A DNA stretch of 64,000 nucleotides from Lewinellaceae bacterium (lineage in GTDB: Bacteria; Bacteroidota; Bacteroidia; Chitinophagales; Saprospiraceae), in assembly GCA_016711435.1 (NCBI GenBank), contig JADJSY010000011.1, positions 1-64,000 on the forward strand, read 5' to 3'. Position 1 is the first letter of the stretch. Every line of letters starts with the position of its first letter. The translations under genes were made by a program, and so were the position numbers. The notes under the pieces were generated by a model that had not been told where the DNA came from, searched no databases, and worked only from the letters and a program-made list of their open reading frames with translations. This document shows, in pieces, positions 8,718-16,330 of the stretch.

Positions 8718-9047
8718 ATGAGTAAACTTGAAGAAAGAATTCAGAATGAATTGAGGAGAAATCAGATTAATTTTGAGATTCAGAAACCAGTTCCACTAGA
8801 TAATTATCCCTGGAAAACGAGTAGGACAACGACATCCACTAAATGTGACATATATCTCCATGATTTTGACCTTTACGTCGAGATTAAAGGTTTTATGACA
8901 TACCAAGCTGTATCTAAACTTTCTTATCTTTCAAGACAAGATTTTAAATACTATATTTTTCAAGGGACAGAATACGAATGGAATCCATTTATTGACACTA
9001 ATATTTCGATAGACAACTCAATAAAACCAGTACAGTGCGAGACTTGA
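8718..9047 (+). CDS. small PD-(D/E)XK-like nuclease domain protein
   Basis: 109 aa, AT-rich compared with its surroundings. The core CDIYLHDFDLYVEIKGFMT shows the D...ExK arrangement (D near residue 45, EIK near 56-58) of restriction-endonuclease-like folds, followed by a helix and a strand with KYYIFQG. No partner methyltransferase or helicase is in view. It may be an orphan nuclease of a defence or repair system or the remnant of a larger gene. Codon use and AT content suggest horizontal transfer. The fold assignment is by motif only. Confidence 0.5.
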   Translation: MSKLEERIQNELRRNQINFEIQKPVPLDNYPWKTSRTTTSTKCDIYLHDFDLYVEIKGFMTYQAVSKLSYLSRQDFKYYIFQGTEYEWNPFIDTNISIDNSIKPVQCET

Positions 9048-9102
9048 GAACAACATAAACATCACGAGAGTTATAAACCTAAAGAAAGATTCAGATTTTT
9101 AC

Positions 9103-9195
9103 ATGAGGATTTCTCTGATAACTTTATCCCGCTTAAAACACTACATATCAGACAAGATAGGCGAATATAAAAATTGGAATGGAGAGTGGTATTGA
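9103..9195 (+). CDS. short open frame of unknown status
   Basis: A 30-residue frame (ends YKNWNGEWY) inside the AT-rich stretch after the PD-(D/E)XK gene. It could be the tail of a decayed gene. I do not recognise it. Confidence 0.2.
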   Translation: MRISLITLSRLKHYISDKIGEYKNWNGEWY

Positions 9196-9263
9196 AAAAG
9201 ATAAAACAGCATCTAATAAAAACTATATTGCTTAAAGACAACCATCCTGCTCAACCTGAATAC

Positions 9264-9698
9264 ATGAAACACCTCTATTTTTTATCAGCCATTCTCCTGG
9301 CCGGGTGCACCGGGAACGAACCTCAAAAAGAAACAAGCGTTCACCGCGATACGATTGCCGTTCGCCCTTCACCGGCTGTATCCCAACCGGCCGCTAAAAT
9401 CTATTCCAACGAACGCTTCAAAGAAGTTACCGTTGAAAAAACCGGCGAGCATACTTTCCTTGTCCGGGGCAAGGGACAAATATTTGAAGCAAGTTTTAGT
9501 TGGGTCGTGGAGGACGGCCATAATGAGTTAAAAAAAGGATATGAAATGACGGATGCCGGCGCTCCGGAATGGGGAAAATTTAGTTTTGAGGTAGACGTGC
9601 AAAAAGAACGGGCAAATTCAACCCTTATGTTGATCTTGTTCGAATCCAGCCCGAAAGACGGGAGCCGGCAATATGAATTACCGGTGTTGCTTTATTGA
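9264..9698 (+). CDS. lipoprotein with Gmad2-like immunoglobulin-type domain
   Basis: The ATG at 9264 opens a signal peptide with a clear lipobox (ILLAGC). After a Pro/Ser linker, the domain FLVRGKGQIFEASFSWVVE, EWGKFSFEVDV and LMLILFESSPKDGS ends in YELPVLL. This is the pattern of the Gmad2 domain known from spore-germination and other envelope proteins. Expected to sit on the periplasmic or outer face of a membrane; ligand unknown. It converges with the acetyltransferase gene and overlaps its 3' end by 7 bases. Confidence 0.7.
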   Translation: MKHLYFLSAILLAGCTGNEPQKETSVHRDTIAVRPSPAVSQPAAKIYSNERFKEVTVEKTGEHTFLVRGKGQIFEASFSWVVEDGHNELKKGYEMTDAGAPEWGKFSFEVDVQKERANSTLMLILFESSPKDGSRQYELPVLLY

Positions 9699-10220
9699 GC
9701 CGGAGCGGACGCACTACTAGAGCGCATAAAAACCAGGTAGCCCTCCAGTTCTCCCGTGCAAATAAAGTTGTTTTTTTGCAGCAAACGAATCGAAGGCGCA
9801 TTGGCCGGATTTGTAAACGCCTCTATTGTTTTGGCCTGCATGACTTCAAAAGCGTAGTCCAGCACTACATCCAGCGCTTCCTGCATATATCCCTTTCCCT
9901 GCAAATCAGGGTGCAGCGAATAGCCGATTTCAACGCTGCTCTTTTCCGGTTCAATATTCCACAAACATATCGTACCGATCAACATCGGGTTGTTTTTCAA
10001 AGACACAGTAAATCGATTGGTTTTCGGCAATGTTGGTGTGTATTTTTTGAATAAATTCCCGGGCATCTTCCAGGTTATTGGCTTTGGGCCGGTCGATATA
10101 CTGCAAAATACGCGCATCGGAACGCTGGATATAAATTTCCTGCTCGTCTGAAAAGGCCAGTTGGCGAAGATGCAGGCGCTCGGTGAACAGCTCGGGAAAT
10201 GGAGTGAACTGGATTTGCAT
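9692..10220 (-). CDS. GNAT family N-acetyltransferase (RimJ/RimL-like), frame broken
   Basis: The first frame (ATG at 10220) begins FPELFTERLHLRQL, the usual opening of RimJ-type enzymes. The second frame continues LKNNPMLIGTICLWNIE, VEIGYSLHPDLQGKGYMQEAL (acetyl-CoA loop, QGKGY) and IRLLQKNNF, and stops at 9692. One extra T in the run read on the minus strand (plus A's at 9999-10001) causes the break. It probably acetylates an N-terminal or other amine with acetyl-CoA; the substrate cannot be told. The DUF1801 gene upstream ends 10 bases before its start. Confidence 0.75.
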
Positions 10221-10230
10221 GTGATTTTTT

Positions 10231-10680
10231 TTATTGTTTTCTACTGCGCTGCATCTTTTCCATTTGCAGCAATTCATTTACCTCTGCGGCCTCCATCAAT
10301 AAGGCGCGCAGGCGATCAATGTTCATTTTCACATCATGTACGCTGAAAAAACGTTTGGTGAAAACCTGTTTGCGTTTGCCCCGGTCGAGGTAACGGTCTT
10401 CGTCGGCGAGCAGGTGGCCGTTGTTGAACCCGAATTCCACCCCTTCCCAGACGGTGCTGCCCCAGGAAACCGATCCGGGCCAGATAAAACAAAGCGCCCC
10501 ATAGCGCCGGTAAAAAGGCACATTGAAGGACAACCGCTCTTCTACGCCCGGCACAGTTTCCAACACCAGTTCCCGCAATAATTCGACCATCTCCAACCTT
10601 TCAGGGTCCAGAAAATCGAGCAATTCGCCCACCGAACGGAACTGAACGTTTTGCATCTGTTTTTTTTCTTTAATTTGCAC
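10231..10680 (-). CDS. DUF1801 (YdhG-like) domain protein
   Basis: About 141-149 aa; the start may be 10680 or the inner ATG at 10656, which opens directly into MQNVQFRSVGELLDFL. Conserved family segments are seen: RLSFNVPFYRRYGALCFIWP and GVEFGFNNGHLL, followed by KQVFTKRFFSVHDV. The biochemical role of DUF1801 is not established. It forms a likely two-gene unit with the acetyltransferase and is divergent from the WYL regulator, whose start lies 20 bases away. Confidence 0.7.
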   Translation of the reverse strand: MQIKEKKQMQNVQFRSVGELLDFLDPERLEMVELLRELVLETVPGVEERLSFNVPFYRRYGALCFIWPGSVSWGSTVWEGVEFGFNNGHLLADEDRYLDRGKRKQVFTKRFFSVHDVKMNIDRLRALLMEAAEVNELLQMEKMQRSRKQ

Positions 10681-10700
10681 GGGGTAAAAATAAACAAATC

Positions 10701-11415
10701 ATGAACCGTACCGACCGATTGATGGGTATTATCACCCACCTGCAGTCAAAAAAATATCGTACGGCCGAACAATTGGCAACACATTTCGGCATCAGCGTGC
10801 GCACGGTATTTCGCGACCTGCGGGCCATGCAGGAAATCGGCGTCCCTATTGGTTTCGAGCCGGGTCAGGGGTATTTTATCGCAGGCGGCTATTTTCTACC
10901 GCCGGTTTCGCTCACACTGCAAGAAGCCAACGCGCTCGCCCTGGCTGAACCGCTGGTACTTCGATTTGCCGACAAGGGAAATAGCAGGGCACGTGGGCAC
11001 CGCATTAGCCAAAATAAAAATGGTGCTGGGCGCCTCGCAACGCGAAAAATTAGAACAAATACAATCTAAAACAGCGCATTATGTGCCGGAAATATACGAA
11101 TACTTGCTTCCGGCAAATAACTACCTCACGATTATCCAGAGCGCCATAGTCAACCGAACCATCCTGAACCTGACATACGAAAACCCGCAAGGTGAAGCCA
11201 GTTCCCGGGAAGTGGAACCCATCGGGCTGACGTTCTACTCCCTTAACTGGCACCTGATTGCCTGGTGCCACCTGCGACAGGATTACCGCGACTTTCGCAC
11301 TTCCCGTATCCAAAACCTCCAGACTTCCATCAAACCTTTTCGCAAAACGGATCATATTGAACTGAACGAATACCTGCAACAGATAGAATTGAAAGCGAAA
11401 CAGACATATATTTAA
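10701..11415 (+). CDS. WYL-domain transcriptional regulator with N-terminal HTH, frame broken
   Basis: The N-terminus MNRTDRLMGIITHLQ and RTAEQLATHFGISVRTVFRDL is a DeoR/HTH_11-type helix-turn-helix. After the frame break at a G run (10976-10978, one extra G), the second frame continues IAGHVGTALAKIKMVL, then the WYL domain (NRTILNLTYENPQGE, VEPIGLTFYSLNWHLIAWCHLR, FRTSRIQNL). These proteins bind DNA and sense a small ligand or nucleic acid through the WYL domain. It is divergent to DUF1801 and may control that gene or the SRPBCC gene downstream. Confidence 0.8.
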
Positions 11416-11502
11416 AGTGGCGCCAATTACACTGACATAAGGCTGTCAGTGAAGGACGCTTCCTTTGCCTGATTATTTCATCACAACCAGAATTTTCAAA
11501 CT

Positions 11503-11931
11503 ATGAGCAAAGGATTCACTGCTAAAAAAACCATTACTATCAACGCCCCGGTCGCCGACGTCTGGAAAGGACTGACCGACCCGGCCCAGGTCAAAAAATA
11601 TTTTTTTGGTTCCAACCTGCACACCTCCTGGGAACCCGGCAGCCCGCTGTTTTTCAGGGGCGAATGGGATGGCCAACCGTATGAAGACAAAGGCACCGTA
11701 TTGAAATTTGTATCGGAAAAAATGCTGCAATACGATTACTGGAGTTCCTGGTCGGACACTGCCGACACCCCTGAAAACTACCAGGTCATTACCTACCGCG
11801 TTCAGCCGAAAGGCGAGCGTACAACCCTCACCATTACCCAAGGTAATATCAGCAGCCTGGAAAAAAAGATCCATTCCGCACAGAACTGGGGAATGGTAAT
11901 GAAAGGATTGAAGGATTTATTGGAAAAATAG
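11503..11931 (+). CDS. SRPBCC (AHSA1-like) domain protein
   Basis: 142 aa. It opens with KTITINAPVADVWKGLTDP and continues KKYFFGSNLHTSW, GSPLFFRGEW, then a strand-rich part and NWGMVMKGLKDLLE, the complete START/SRPBCC helix-grip pattern of the AHSA1 (activator of Hsp90 ATPase homolog 1-like) group. In bacteria these small proteins often bind a hydrophobic ligand or act as stress proteins beside HTH regulators. Here the WYL regulator lies 87 bases upstream in the same direction. Ligand unknown. Confidence 0.8.
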   Translation: MSKGFTAKKTITINAPVADVWKGLTDPAQVKKYFFGSNLHTSWEPGSPLFFRGEWDGQPYEDKGTVLKFVSEKMLQYDYWSSWSDTADTPENYQVITYRVQPKGERTTLTITQGNISSLEKKIHSAQNWGMVMKGLKDLLEK

Positions 11932-11940
11932 TTTTTACGT

Positions 11941-12218
11941 GTTTCATTTTTAGTGTTTGGTGTTTAGTACTCAGTCACTTAAGTTTTTGAAATTCACTTT
12001 TACAATAAAGTTATGGGGTTAACGGTGCCAATGCCGCCGGCTGAAGCCGCCGGTTATTAAACGGCATTTCAAGGTCGAGTTGTAAACCTCGGCTTCAGCC
12101 GGGGAAAGGTCGTGTCGGGGTTCCCCCCCCCCCGAGAAAGTGACTGAGTATTAGGGCTGAAAATGGCACAAACTGACCTTGACCAAACACGAAAAACGAA
12201 ACACCAAACACACAAAAA
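11941..12218. repeat. GTGTTTGG/CCAAACAC repeat arms interrupted by a MITE
   Basis: The left arm (about 11941-11964, units like TAGTGTTTGGTGTTT) and the right arm (about 12184-12217, ACACGAAAAACGAAACACC) are inverted relatives of each other and of the arrays at 18334 and 27736. The 11965-12153 element appears to have inserted between them. Confidence 0.55.
11965..12153. mobile_element. MITE-like element with 16-base terminal inverted repeats
   Basis: The left end TAGTACTCAGTCACTT and the right end AAGTGACTGAGTATTA are inverted repeats with one mismatch. Inside are further inverted motifs (CCGGCTGAAG and CTTCAGCCGG) and a run of about ten C's at 12123-12133. No open frame of size exists in it. 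The TA at both ends would fit a TA target duplication as in IS630/mariner-related elements, but this is inference. Confidence 0.6.
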
Positions 12219-12219
12219 A

Positions 12220-12779
12220 ATGGGCAAATTCAGCGACGCCATTCAACCCGCACACCGGAAATTTATCCAGCAACAACGCCTGTTTTTTGTCGGCACAGCG
12301 CCGATAAGCGCCGGAGGGCATATCAATATTTCACCAAAAGGTATGGACACGTTTCGGCTGCTGTCCGACAACAAAGTAGCGTACCTGGATATGATCGGCA
12401 GCGGCAACGAGACCTCGGCGCATACGCTGGAGAACGGGCGCATTACTTTTATGTTTTGTTCCTTTCAGGGGCCGCCGAATATCCTGCGATTGTATGGAAA
12501 GGGATACGCTGTATTGCCCGGCACGGCGGAATGGGAGCAGTACGCTTCCCTTTTCCCCCATTTCCCCAATGCCCGGCAAATCATCATGGCGGATATCCAC
12601 TTGGTTCAAACTTCCTGCGGCTACGGAATCCCTTTGTACGATTACGTCGGAGAACGGGAAATCATGGCCGCATGGTCGGAGAAAAAGGGGAAGACGGGCT
12701 GAAAGCCTACATACAGGAAAAAAATCTGAGCAGTATCGACGGCCTGCCTACCAACCATGCACTGGGAAATGAACCATGA
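12220..12779 (+). CDS. pyridoxamine 5'-phosphate oxidase family protein, frame broken near the end
   Basis: The ATG at 12220 opens MGKFSDAIQPAHRKFIQQQ, followed by LFFVGTAPISAGGHINISPKG, a split-barrel flavin-binding motif, and FCSFQGPPNILRLYGKG. The first frame ends at 12702, but one missing G in the run 12687-12690 would join it to EDGLKAYIQEKNLSSIDGLP, ending at 12779, the usual tail of this group. These proteins bind FMN or F420 and reduce small molecules; the substrate is unknown. Its end overlaps the start of the AlkZ-like gene, so the two are likely one operon. Confidence 0.75.
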
Positions 12780-13833
12780 ATTAGCCCATATTGCCCGCTT
12801 CCGGCTTCAAAATCAGCATATTACGCATCCTTCGCTGCTCACCATCGGAAAAATAGCAGCCTGGATGGGCGCTACGCAGGCACAGGACTACACACATGCC
12901 AAATGGGCGCTGGGATTGCGCTTGCCCGGCACTAAAGATGCCGATGTAGAAGCGGCTATCGACCGGGGAGAGATCATTCGTACACATTTGCTGCGCCCCA
13001 CCTGGCATTTTGTCGCTGCAGAAGACCTGCGCTGGATGCTGGCACTGTCGGCGCCGCAAATCAATGCCATCATGGCTTCAACGAACCGGTTGATGGGACT
13101 GGATGAAGCCATTTTTGCACGATGTAACGATATTATCGCCAAAACGCTGGAAGATGGCCAACACCTCACCCGGGAAGAATTGATGTCCGAACTCGAAAAA
13201 GCCGGCATCGCTACCAACGACTTTCGGGCTGCACATATCATGATGCGCGCCGAACAGGAAGGTATCGTCTGCAACGGCTCCCGCCGTGGCAAACAGTTCA
13301 CATACGCCCTGATCGACGAACGGATTCCTGCAAGCAACATTTACAGTCGCCCCGATGCCATTGCCGAACTGGCCCGTCGTTATTTCAGGAGCCACGCACC
13401 TGCAACTTTGCACGATTTCCAGTGGTGGTCGGGGCTAAAAATGACAGACGCTCGCAAAGGTTTGGAGGCCGTTCAGCCGACACTGGTGCAGGAAACCATC
13501 GACAAACAAACCTACTGGATGCCCCATGATTTTCAGGAACGCAAAACAGACGCTCCCACACTGCATTTACTGCCCGCATTCGATGAGTACCTGGTGAGTT
13601 ACAAAGACCGCAGCGCCTCCCTCCATTCCTCCCGAAAAGAACATACGATTACCAAAAATGGCATTTTTAAACCGGTTGTGGTGCAAAATGCCTGGGTACA
13701 CGGCATCTGGCAGCGGAGTTTTAAAAAAGACAAGGTTGCTGTGGATTATGTTTTTTTTGAGGAAGCCGGTGAAGTGGATGCGGCCTTATTGGAGGAGGCC
13801 GTGCAGCGCTTCTCGGGTTTTTACAGTTATTAG
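12769..13833 (+). CDS. AlkZ-like winged-helix DNA glycosylase family protein (HTH_42)
   Basis: About 354 aa from the ATG at 12769 (an ATG at 12757 is also in frame). Members of this family are monofunctional glycosylases that remove alkylated bases, some from interstrand crosslinks. The catalytic QxQ/D signature is seen as QAQ at residues 37-39 within MGATQAQDYTHAKWALGLRLPG. Further conserved segments are THLLRPTWHFV, DLRWML and LHLLPAFDEYLVSYKDRS. The QAQ form is like that of the crosslink-unhooking type, but the substrate cannot be read from sequence. The gene overlaps the preceding PNPOx-like gene, and its stop lies inside the large hairpin at 13825. Confidence 0.8.
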   Translation: MNHELAHIARFRLQNQHITHPSLLTIGKIAAWMGATQAQDYTHAKWALGLRLPGTKDADVEAAIDRGEIIRTHLLRPTWHFVAAEDLRWMLALSAPQINAIMASTNRLMGLDEAIFARCNDIIAKTLEDGQHLTREELMSELEKAGIATNDFRAAHIMMRAEQEGIVCNGSRRGKQFTYALIDERIPASNIYSRPDAIAELARRYFRSHAPATLHDFQWWSGLKMTDARKGLEAVQPTLVQETIDKQTYWMPHDFQERKTDAPTLHLLPAFDEYLVSYKDRSASLHSSRKEHTITKNGIFKPVVVQNAWVHGIWQRSFKKDKVAVDYVFFEEAGEVDAALLEEAVQRFSGFYSY

Positions 13834-13967
13834 TTATCGGTTATTCGTTATTAGTGGTGGTAATGGGCCATCTGTACAATTGTTGGGCTACACGATAAGG
13901 AAAGCCTGACAATTGTACAGATGGCCCATTACCACCACTAATAACGAATAACCGATAACTAATAACT
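13825..13967. terminator. large perfect inverted repeat, bidirectional terminator candidate
   Basis: Arms 13825-13883 and 13909-13967 are perfectly complementary over 59 bases, with a loop of 25 bases. The outer parts consist of GTTATTA/GTTATCG/GTTATTC heptamers; the inner part is unique (GGTGGTAATGGGCCATCTG). It lies exactly between two convergent genes and includes both stop codons, so RNA from either side would form the same strong hairpin. No clear U-tract follows. Confidence 0.75.
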
Positions 13968-14625
13968 ATTTTGCCCTTGCAACAATGTCCCGCACTTCCA
14001 GCACAGATTTGGAATAGCCCTGGGCGGCGGCATGGATCATAGCCAACGCCAGTTCGCGCAGGGTGGTGACAAAACCAGGCATTACTAATCGCAGGAAAGG
14101 ATACAGCCAGGATACATATTTGTAATAAGGCAAGGTATTTTTCAGCCCCTTGGTCGGCTGCATATACCCCGGACGGAAATTATATACCTGTTTGAATGGC
14201 AATTTCATCAGGTCGTTTTCGGTTTTGCCTTTCACGCGCGCCCACATGACCCGGCCTTTTTCACTGCTGTCGGTACCTGAGCCGGAGATATAGCAAAACG
14301 TCATATCCGGGTTCTGGCGACTCAGAGTAGTAGCCACATGCATCGTGAGCGTGTAGGTCACCTTCGTAAATTCCTCCTCACTTTTCCCAACGGAGGTAGT
14401 CCCCAGGCAGAAAAAACAGGTATTATAACCTTTCAATTGTTCTTCCACAGCAGATAGATCGTACAGGTCGCTGTGTACTATTTCCTTCAGTTTCGGATGT
14501 GTCATGCCGTATGGCCGTCTGCCGAGAATGAGCACCTGTTCTACTAAATCGTTTTGCAGGCACTCGTGCAGTACGCCTTCGCCGACCATGCCGGTTACGC
14601 CGGTGATAATTGCTTTTATTTTCAT
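13966..14625 (-). CDS. NAD(P)-binding epimerase-like protein (short-chain Rossmann fold)
   Basis: 219 aa from the ATG at 14625. It opens AIITGVTGMVGEGVLHECL, the glycine-rich Rossmann loop, and has CFFCLGTTSVGKSEEEF and FCYISGSGTDSSEKGR, typical of atypical short-chain dehydrogenases related to the HTATIP2/YbjT group. An in-frame extension up to 14748 exists only because the GTTGAG repeat is open in that frame; its translation is low-complexity, so it is not used. Substrate unknown. The C-terminal hydrophobic stretch (YPFLRLVMPGFV) may touch the membrane. Confidence 0.8.
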   Translation of the reverse strand: MKIKAIITGVTGMVGEGVLHECLQNDLVEQVLILGRRPYGMTHPKLKEIVHSDLYDLSAVEEQLKGYNTCFFCLGTTSVGKSEEEFTKVTYTLTMHVATTLSRQNPDMTFCYISGSGTDSSEKGRVMWARVKGKTENDLMKLPFKQVYNFRPGYMQPTKGLKNTLPYYKYVSWLYPFLRLVMPGFVTTLRELALAMIHAAAQGYSKSVLEVRDIVARAK

Positions 14626-14631
14626 GATGAT

Positions 14632-14757
14632 AGGTTGATTGTTTGTTGGATGGTTGGAATGTTGAGGGTTGAGAATGTTGAGAGGTTGAGGGTGGTAACT
14701 CATGGCCCTCTCAACAATCTCAACCATCAACATTCTCAACATTCTCAAACCATCTTT
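14632..14757. repeat. GTTGAGR heptamer hairpin repeat, copy 1
   Basis: The left arm has repeated GTTGAGG/GTTGAGA/ATGTTGAG units ending in the core GTTGAGGGTGGTAACTC. The right arm has CTCAACA/CTCAACC units as inverted partner. Copies with the same core lie at 26410, 29819 and 32827, and a related one at 37670. It fills the space between the epimerase start and the lipoprotein stop. Confidence 0.8.
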
Positions 14758-15666
14758 TCATTCCCATTCCGGTATTAACCCCCGCAGCCCCATATCCACA
14801 ATTTTTTCAGCGGGCGTCACGCCATCGCCGTAAAAATCGAGTTGGCCGTTGCCGTTGGTGTCTTGCCATTCAAAACTGTTGTTGACGGAAAATGAAAGTG
14901 TGACGAGTACGTCTTCCGTTTCGTTGCCGGTAACCACCAGCGGCTGTGCAAACCGGCCCGTCACCACACAGGAGCCTGCGGGAACAGGGCTGCTGGCAAA
15001 AAGTGGATTGACCACCGTGGTGGCGCCTGCGGGCGCTTCGCCTGAATAAACCTGGTTGTACGTTTGATATGGAGCACTCAACTGCGTTTCAAATGCCCAG
15101 AAACCCTGCTTTTTATCGTCGTTGACCGGTAGCGTTTTTTCACGTGGTTTCACCGTCGTCAGGTACGTATTAAATCCGACGAAGGAAGCGACCGTCCCTT
15201 TCTGGTTTGGCAGGTTGCCGATAACGGGCAGGCCATTGATGTTAAACGTGACATCGTAATTCTGATAGGTTACACTGGCGCGCACCCATTCATAGGTCCC
15301 GGGCGGTACTTTTTTTAAGGAAATTTTGGTAAAAACCTGGTTTTCGCCGGCCTTCGCGGCTTTGTCAAAATTGACCGCCGTTTCGCCGCCCTGGTTCGTT
15401 TCTTCTGCGTGGTACACGATGGCGCCGCCGCCTAAAGCGGTGAAAGCATTGGGCGCCAGTTCGATATAGTGAACGCTCAATTCCCGAAATTCCGGAGTTT
15501 GAGCGGCATTGCCCGCCGGTATTGCCGCCGTTTGGCCGATATTGTTCAGGCGCGCCTGGGCGGCATCAAAACGAAACTGGAATTGCATTTCTGCATCGGA
15601 GGTGTTTTCTTTTTTGCAGGAAAACAGGAATAGGAGTAATGCAGGGAAAAGCAGTAGTTTTTTCAT
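14758..15666 (-). CDS. lipoprotein of unknown function
   Basis: 302 aa with signal peptide and lipobox (LLFLFSC), then a beta-rich domain. Recognisable pieces are FQFRFDAAQARLNN near residue 30 and, near the end, EWQDTNGNGQLDFYGDG, an acidic calcium-binding-like loop. I do not recognise the family; the overall style (KKVPPGTYEWVRASVTYQ) is that of Bacteroidota surface or periplasmic lipoproteins. The 167 bases upstream to 15834 hold single GTTATCYG heptamers and nothing else recognised. Confidence 0.6.
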   Translation of the reverse strand: MKKLLLFPALLLFLFSCKKENTSDAEMQFQFRFDAAQARLNNIGQTAAIPAGNAAQTPEFRELSVHYIELAPNAFTALGGGAIVYHAEETNQGGETAVNFDKAAKAGENQVFTKISLKKVPPGTYEWVRASVTYQNYDVTFNINGLPVIGNLPNQKGTVASFVGFNTYLTTVKPREKTLPVNDDKKQGFWAFETQLSAPYQTYNQVYSGEAPAGATTVVNPLFASSPVPAGSCVVTGRFAQPLVVTGNETEDVLVTLSFSVNNSFEWQDTNGNGQLDFYGDGVTPAEKIVDMGLRGLIPEWE

Positions 15667-15833
15667 AGTTATCTGTTATCCGTTACTTTTCCTTTGTTAT
15701 TGGCTTCGAGTATTGACAATCAATCCATATTTAACAAATAAAATAGTTTTGCTTTGCGAATTATAGATTTTCTATCTCTCTCCTTAGTAAGACCTGCTAA
15801 TCAACAATCTTTCGAATTGGCTCTTTTCAAATT

Positions 15834-16033
15834 TCATTTGACGGGATCTATTTTGCCTTCTGCTTTGCCTTCATAAGAGGTACCAGTTTAATCGCGGTAA
15901 TATTTTAAACTCTCCTCGTCACTTTGCCTTTTTTTCATCAGGCGTGAAATTTGGCAAGATCTTGCAGCTCCTCGAAGATTTTTTTAAAACCAAAATCAGT
16001 AAATGGATTGATATATTTGTCCTGGAGCGCCAT
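15834..16033 (-). pseudogene. remnant of Rpn-family PD-(D/E)XK nuclease/transposase
   Basis: From an ATG at 16033 the frame reads KYINPFTDFGFKKIF, the hallmark opening of the Rpn (recombination-promoting nuclease, PDDEXK_2) family, then ELQDLAKFHA and a stop at 15938. In neighbouring frames the decayed remainder reads SDEESLKYYRD (stop at 15888) and TSYEGKAEGKIDPVK, matching the ESLKYYRDLKN and EGKAEGK tail of complete members. The nuclease core between them is missing, about 200 residues in intact genes. This is a dead element with a large internal deletion and frameshifts. Confidence 0.7.
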
Positions 16034-16227
16034 GGAATGATCTTTTGAGAGCAAAAATACGGAAAATAGCAGTGCTTTGCTTGCATTTTTCAACGTTTTT
16101 CGCCTCGACAGGTTGTTCTTTCCAACAATACGAAGTGGCTACGCGCCGCAGCAGTGTCTCCGATCTGCTGCGGGCTGGGCGATCTGCGGAAATGGAACAG
16201 AATACCTGTTGAAGCAAAAGTTGGTAA
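16034..16227. other. gene-free spacer
   Basis: Between the Rpn remnant and the GTTATC-type repeat. An open frame runs through it on the minus strand but reads across repeat DNA and has no recognisable protein. Nothing supported. Confidence 0.4.
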
Positions 16228-16330
16228 TTGTTATCCGTTATCTGGTTCGACAAGGGGGAAAAGAAATACACCCTTCATAACCAATCTCAGCCTGAAACCG
16301 GATAACCAATAACCAATAACTAATAACTAC
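16228..16330. repeat. GTTATCR heptamer repeat, partial hairpin copy
   Basis: The left arm has GTTATCCGTTATCTGG. The right arm has the core CAGCCTGAAACC followed by GGATAACCAATAACCAATAACTAATAACTA, reaching into the stop codon of the PBP2 gene. Same core as at 19848, 25222 and 47484. Confidence 0.65.

Noticed and set aside
13825..14757. Heptamer arrays as CRISPR
   Set aside because: Units are 7-8 bases without regular spacers of 30 or more bases and with inverted arms; no cas genes.
15996..16271. 91-residue minus-strand frame
   Set aside because: Overlaps the Rpn remnant in another frame and reads across the GTTATC repeat; low-quality sequence.
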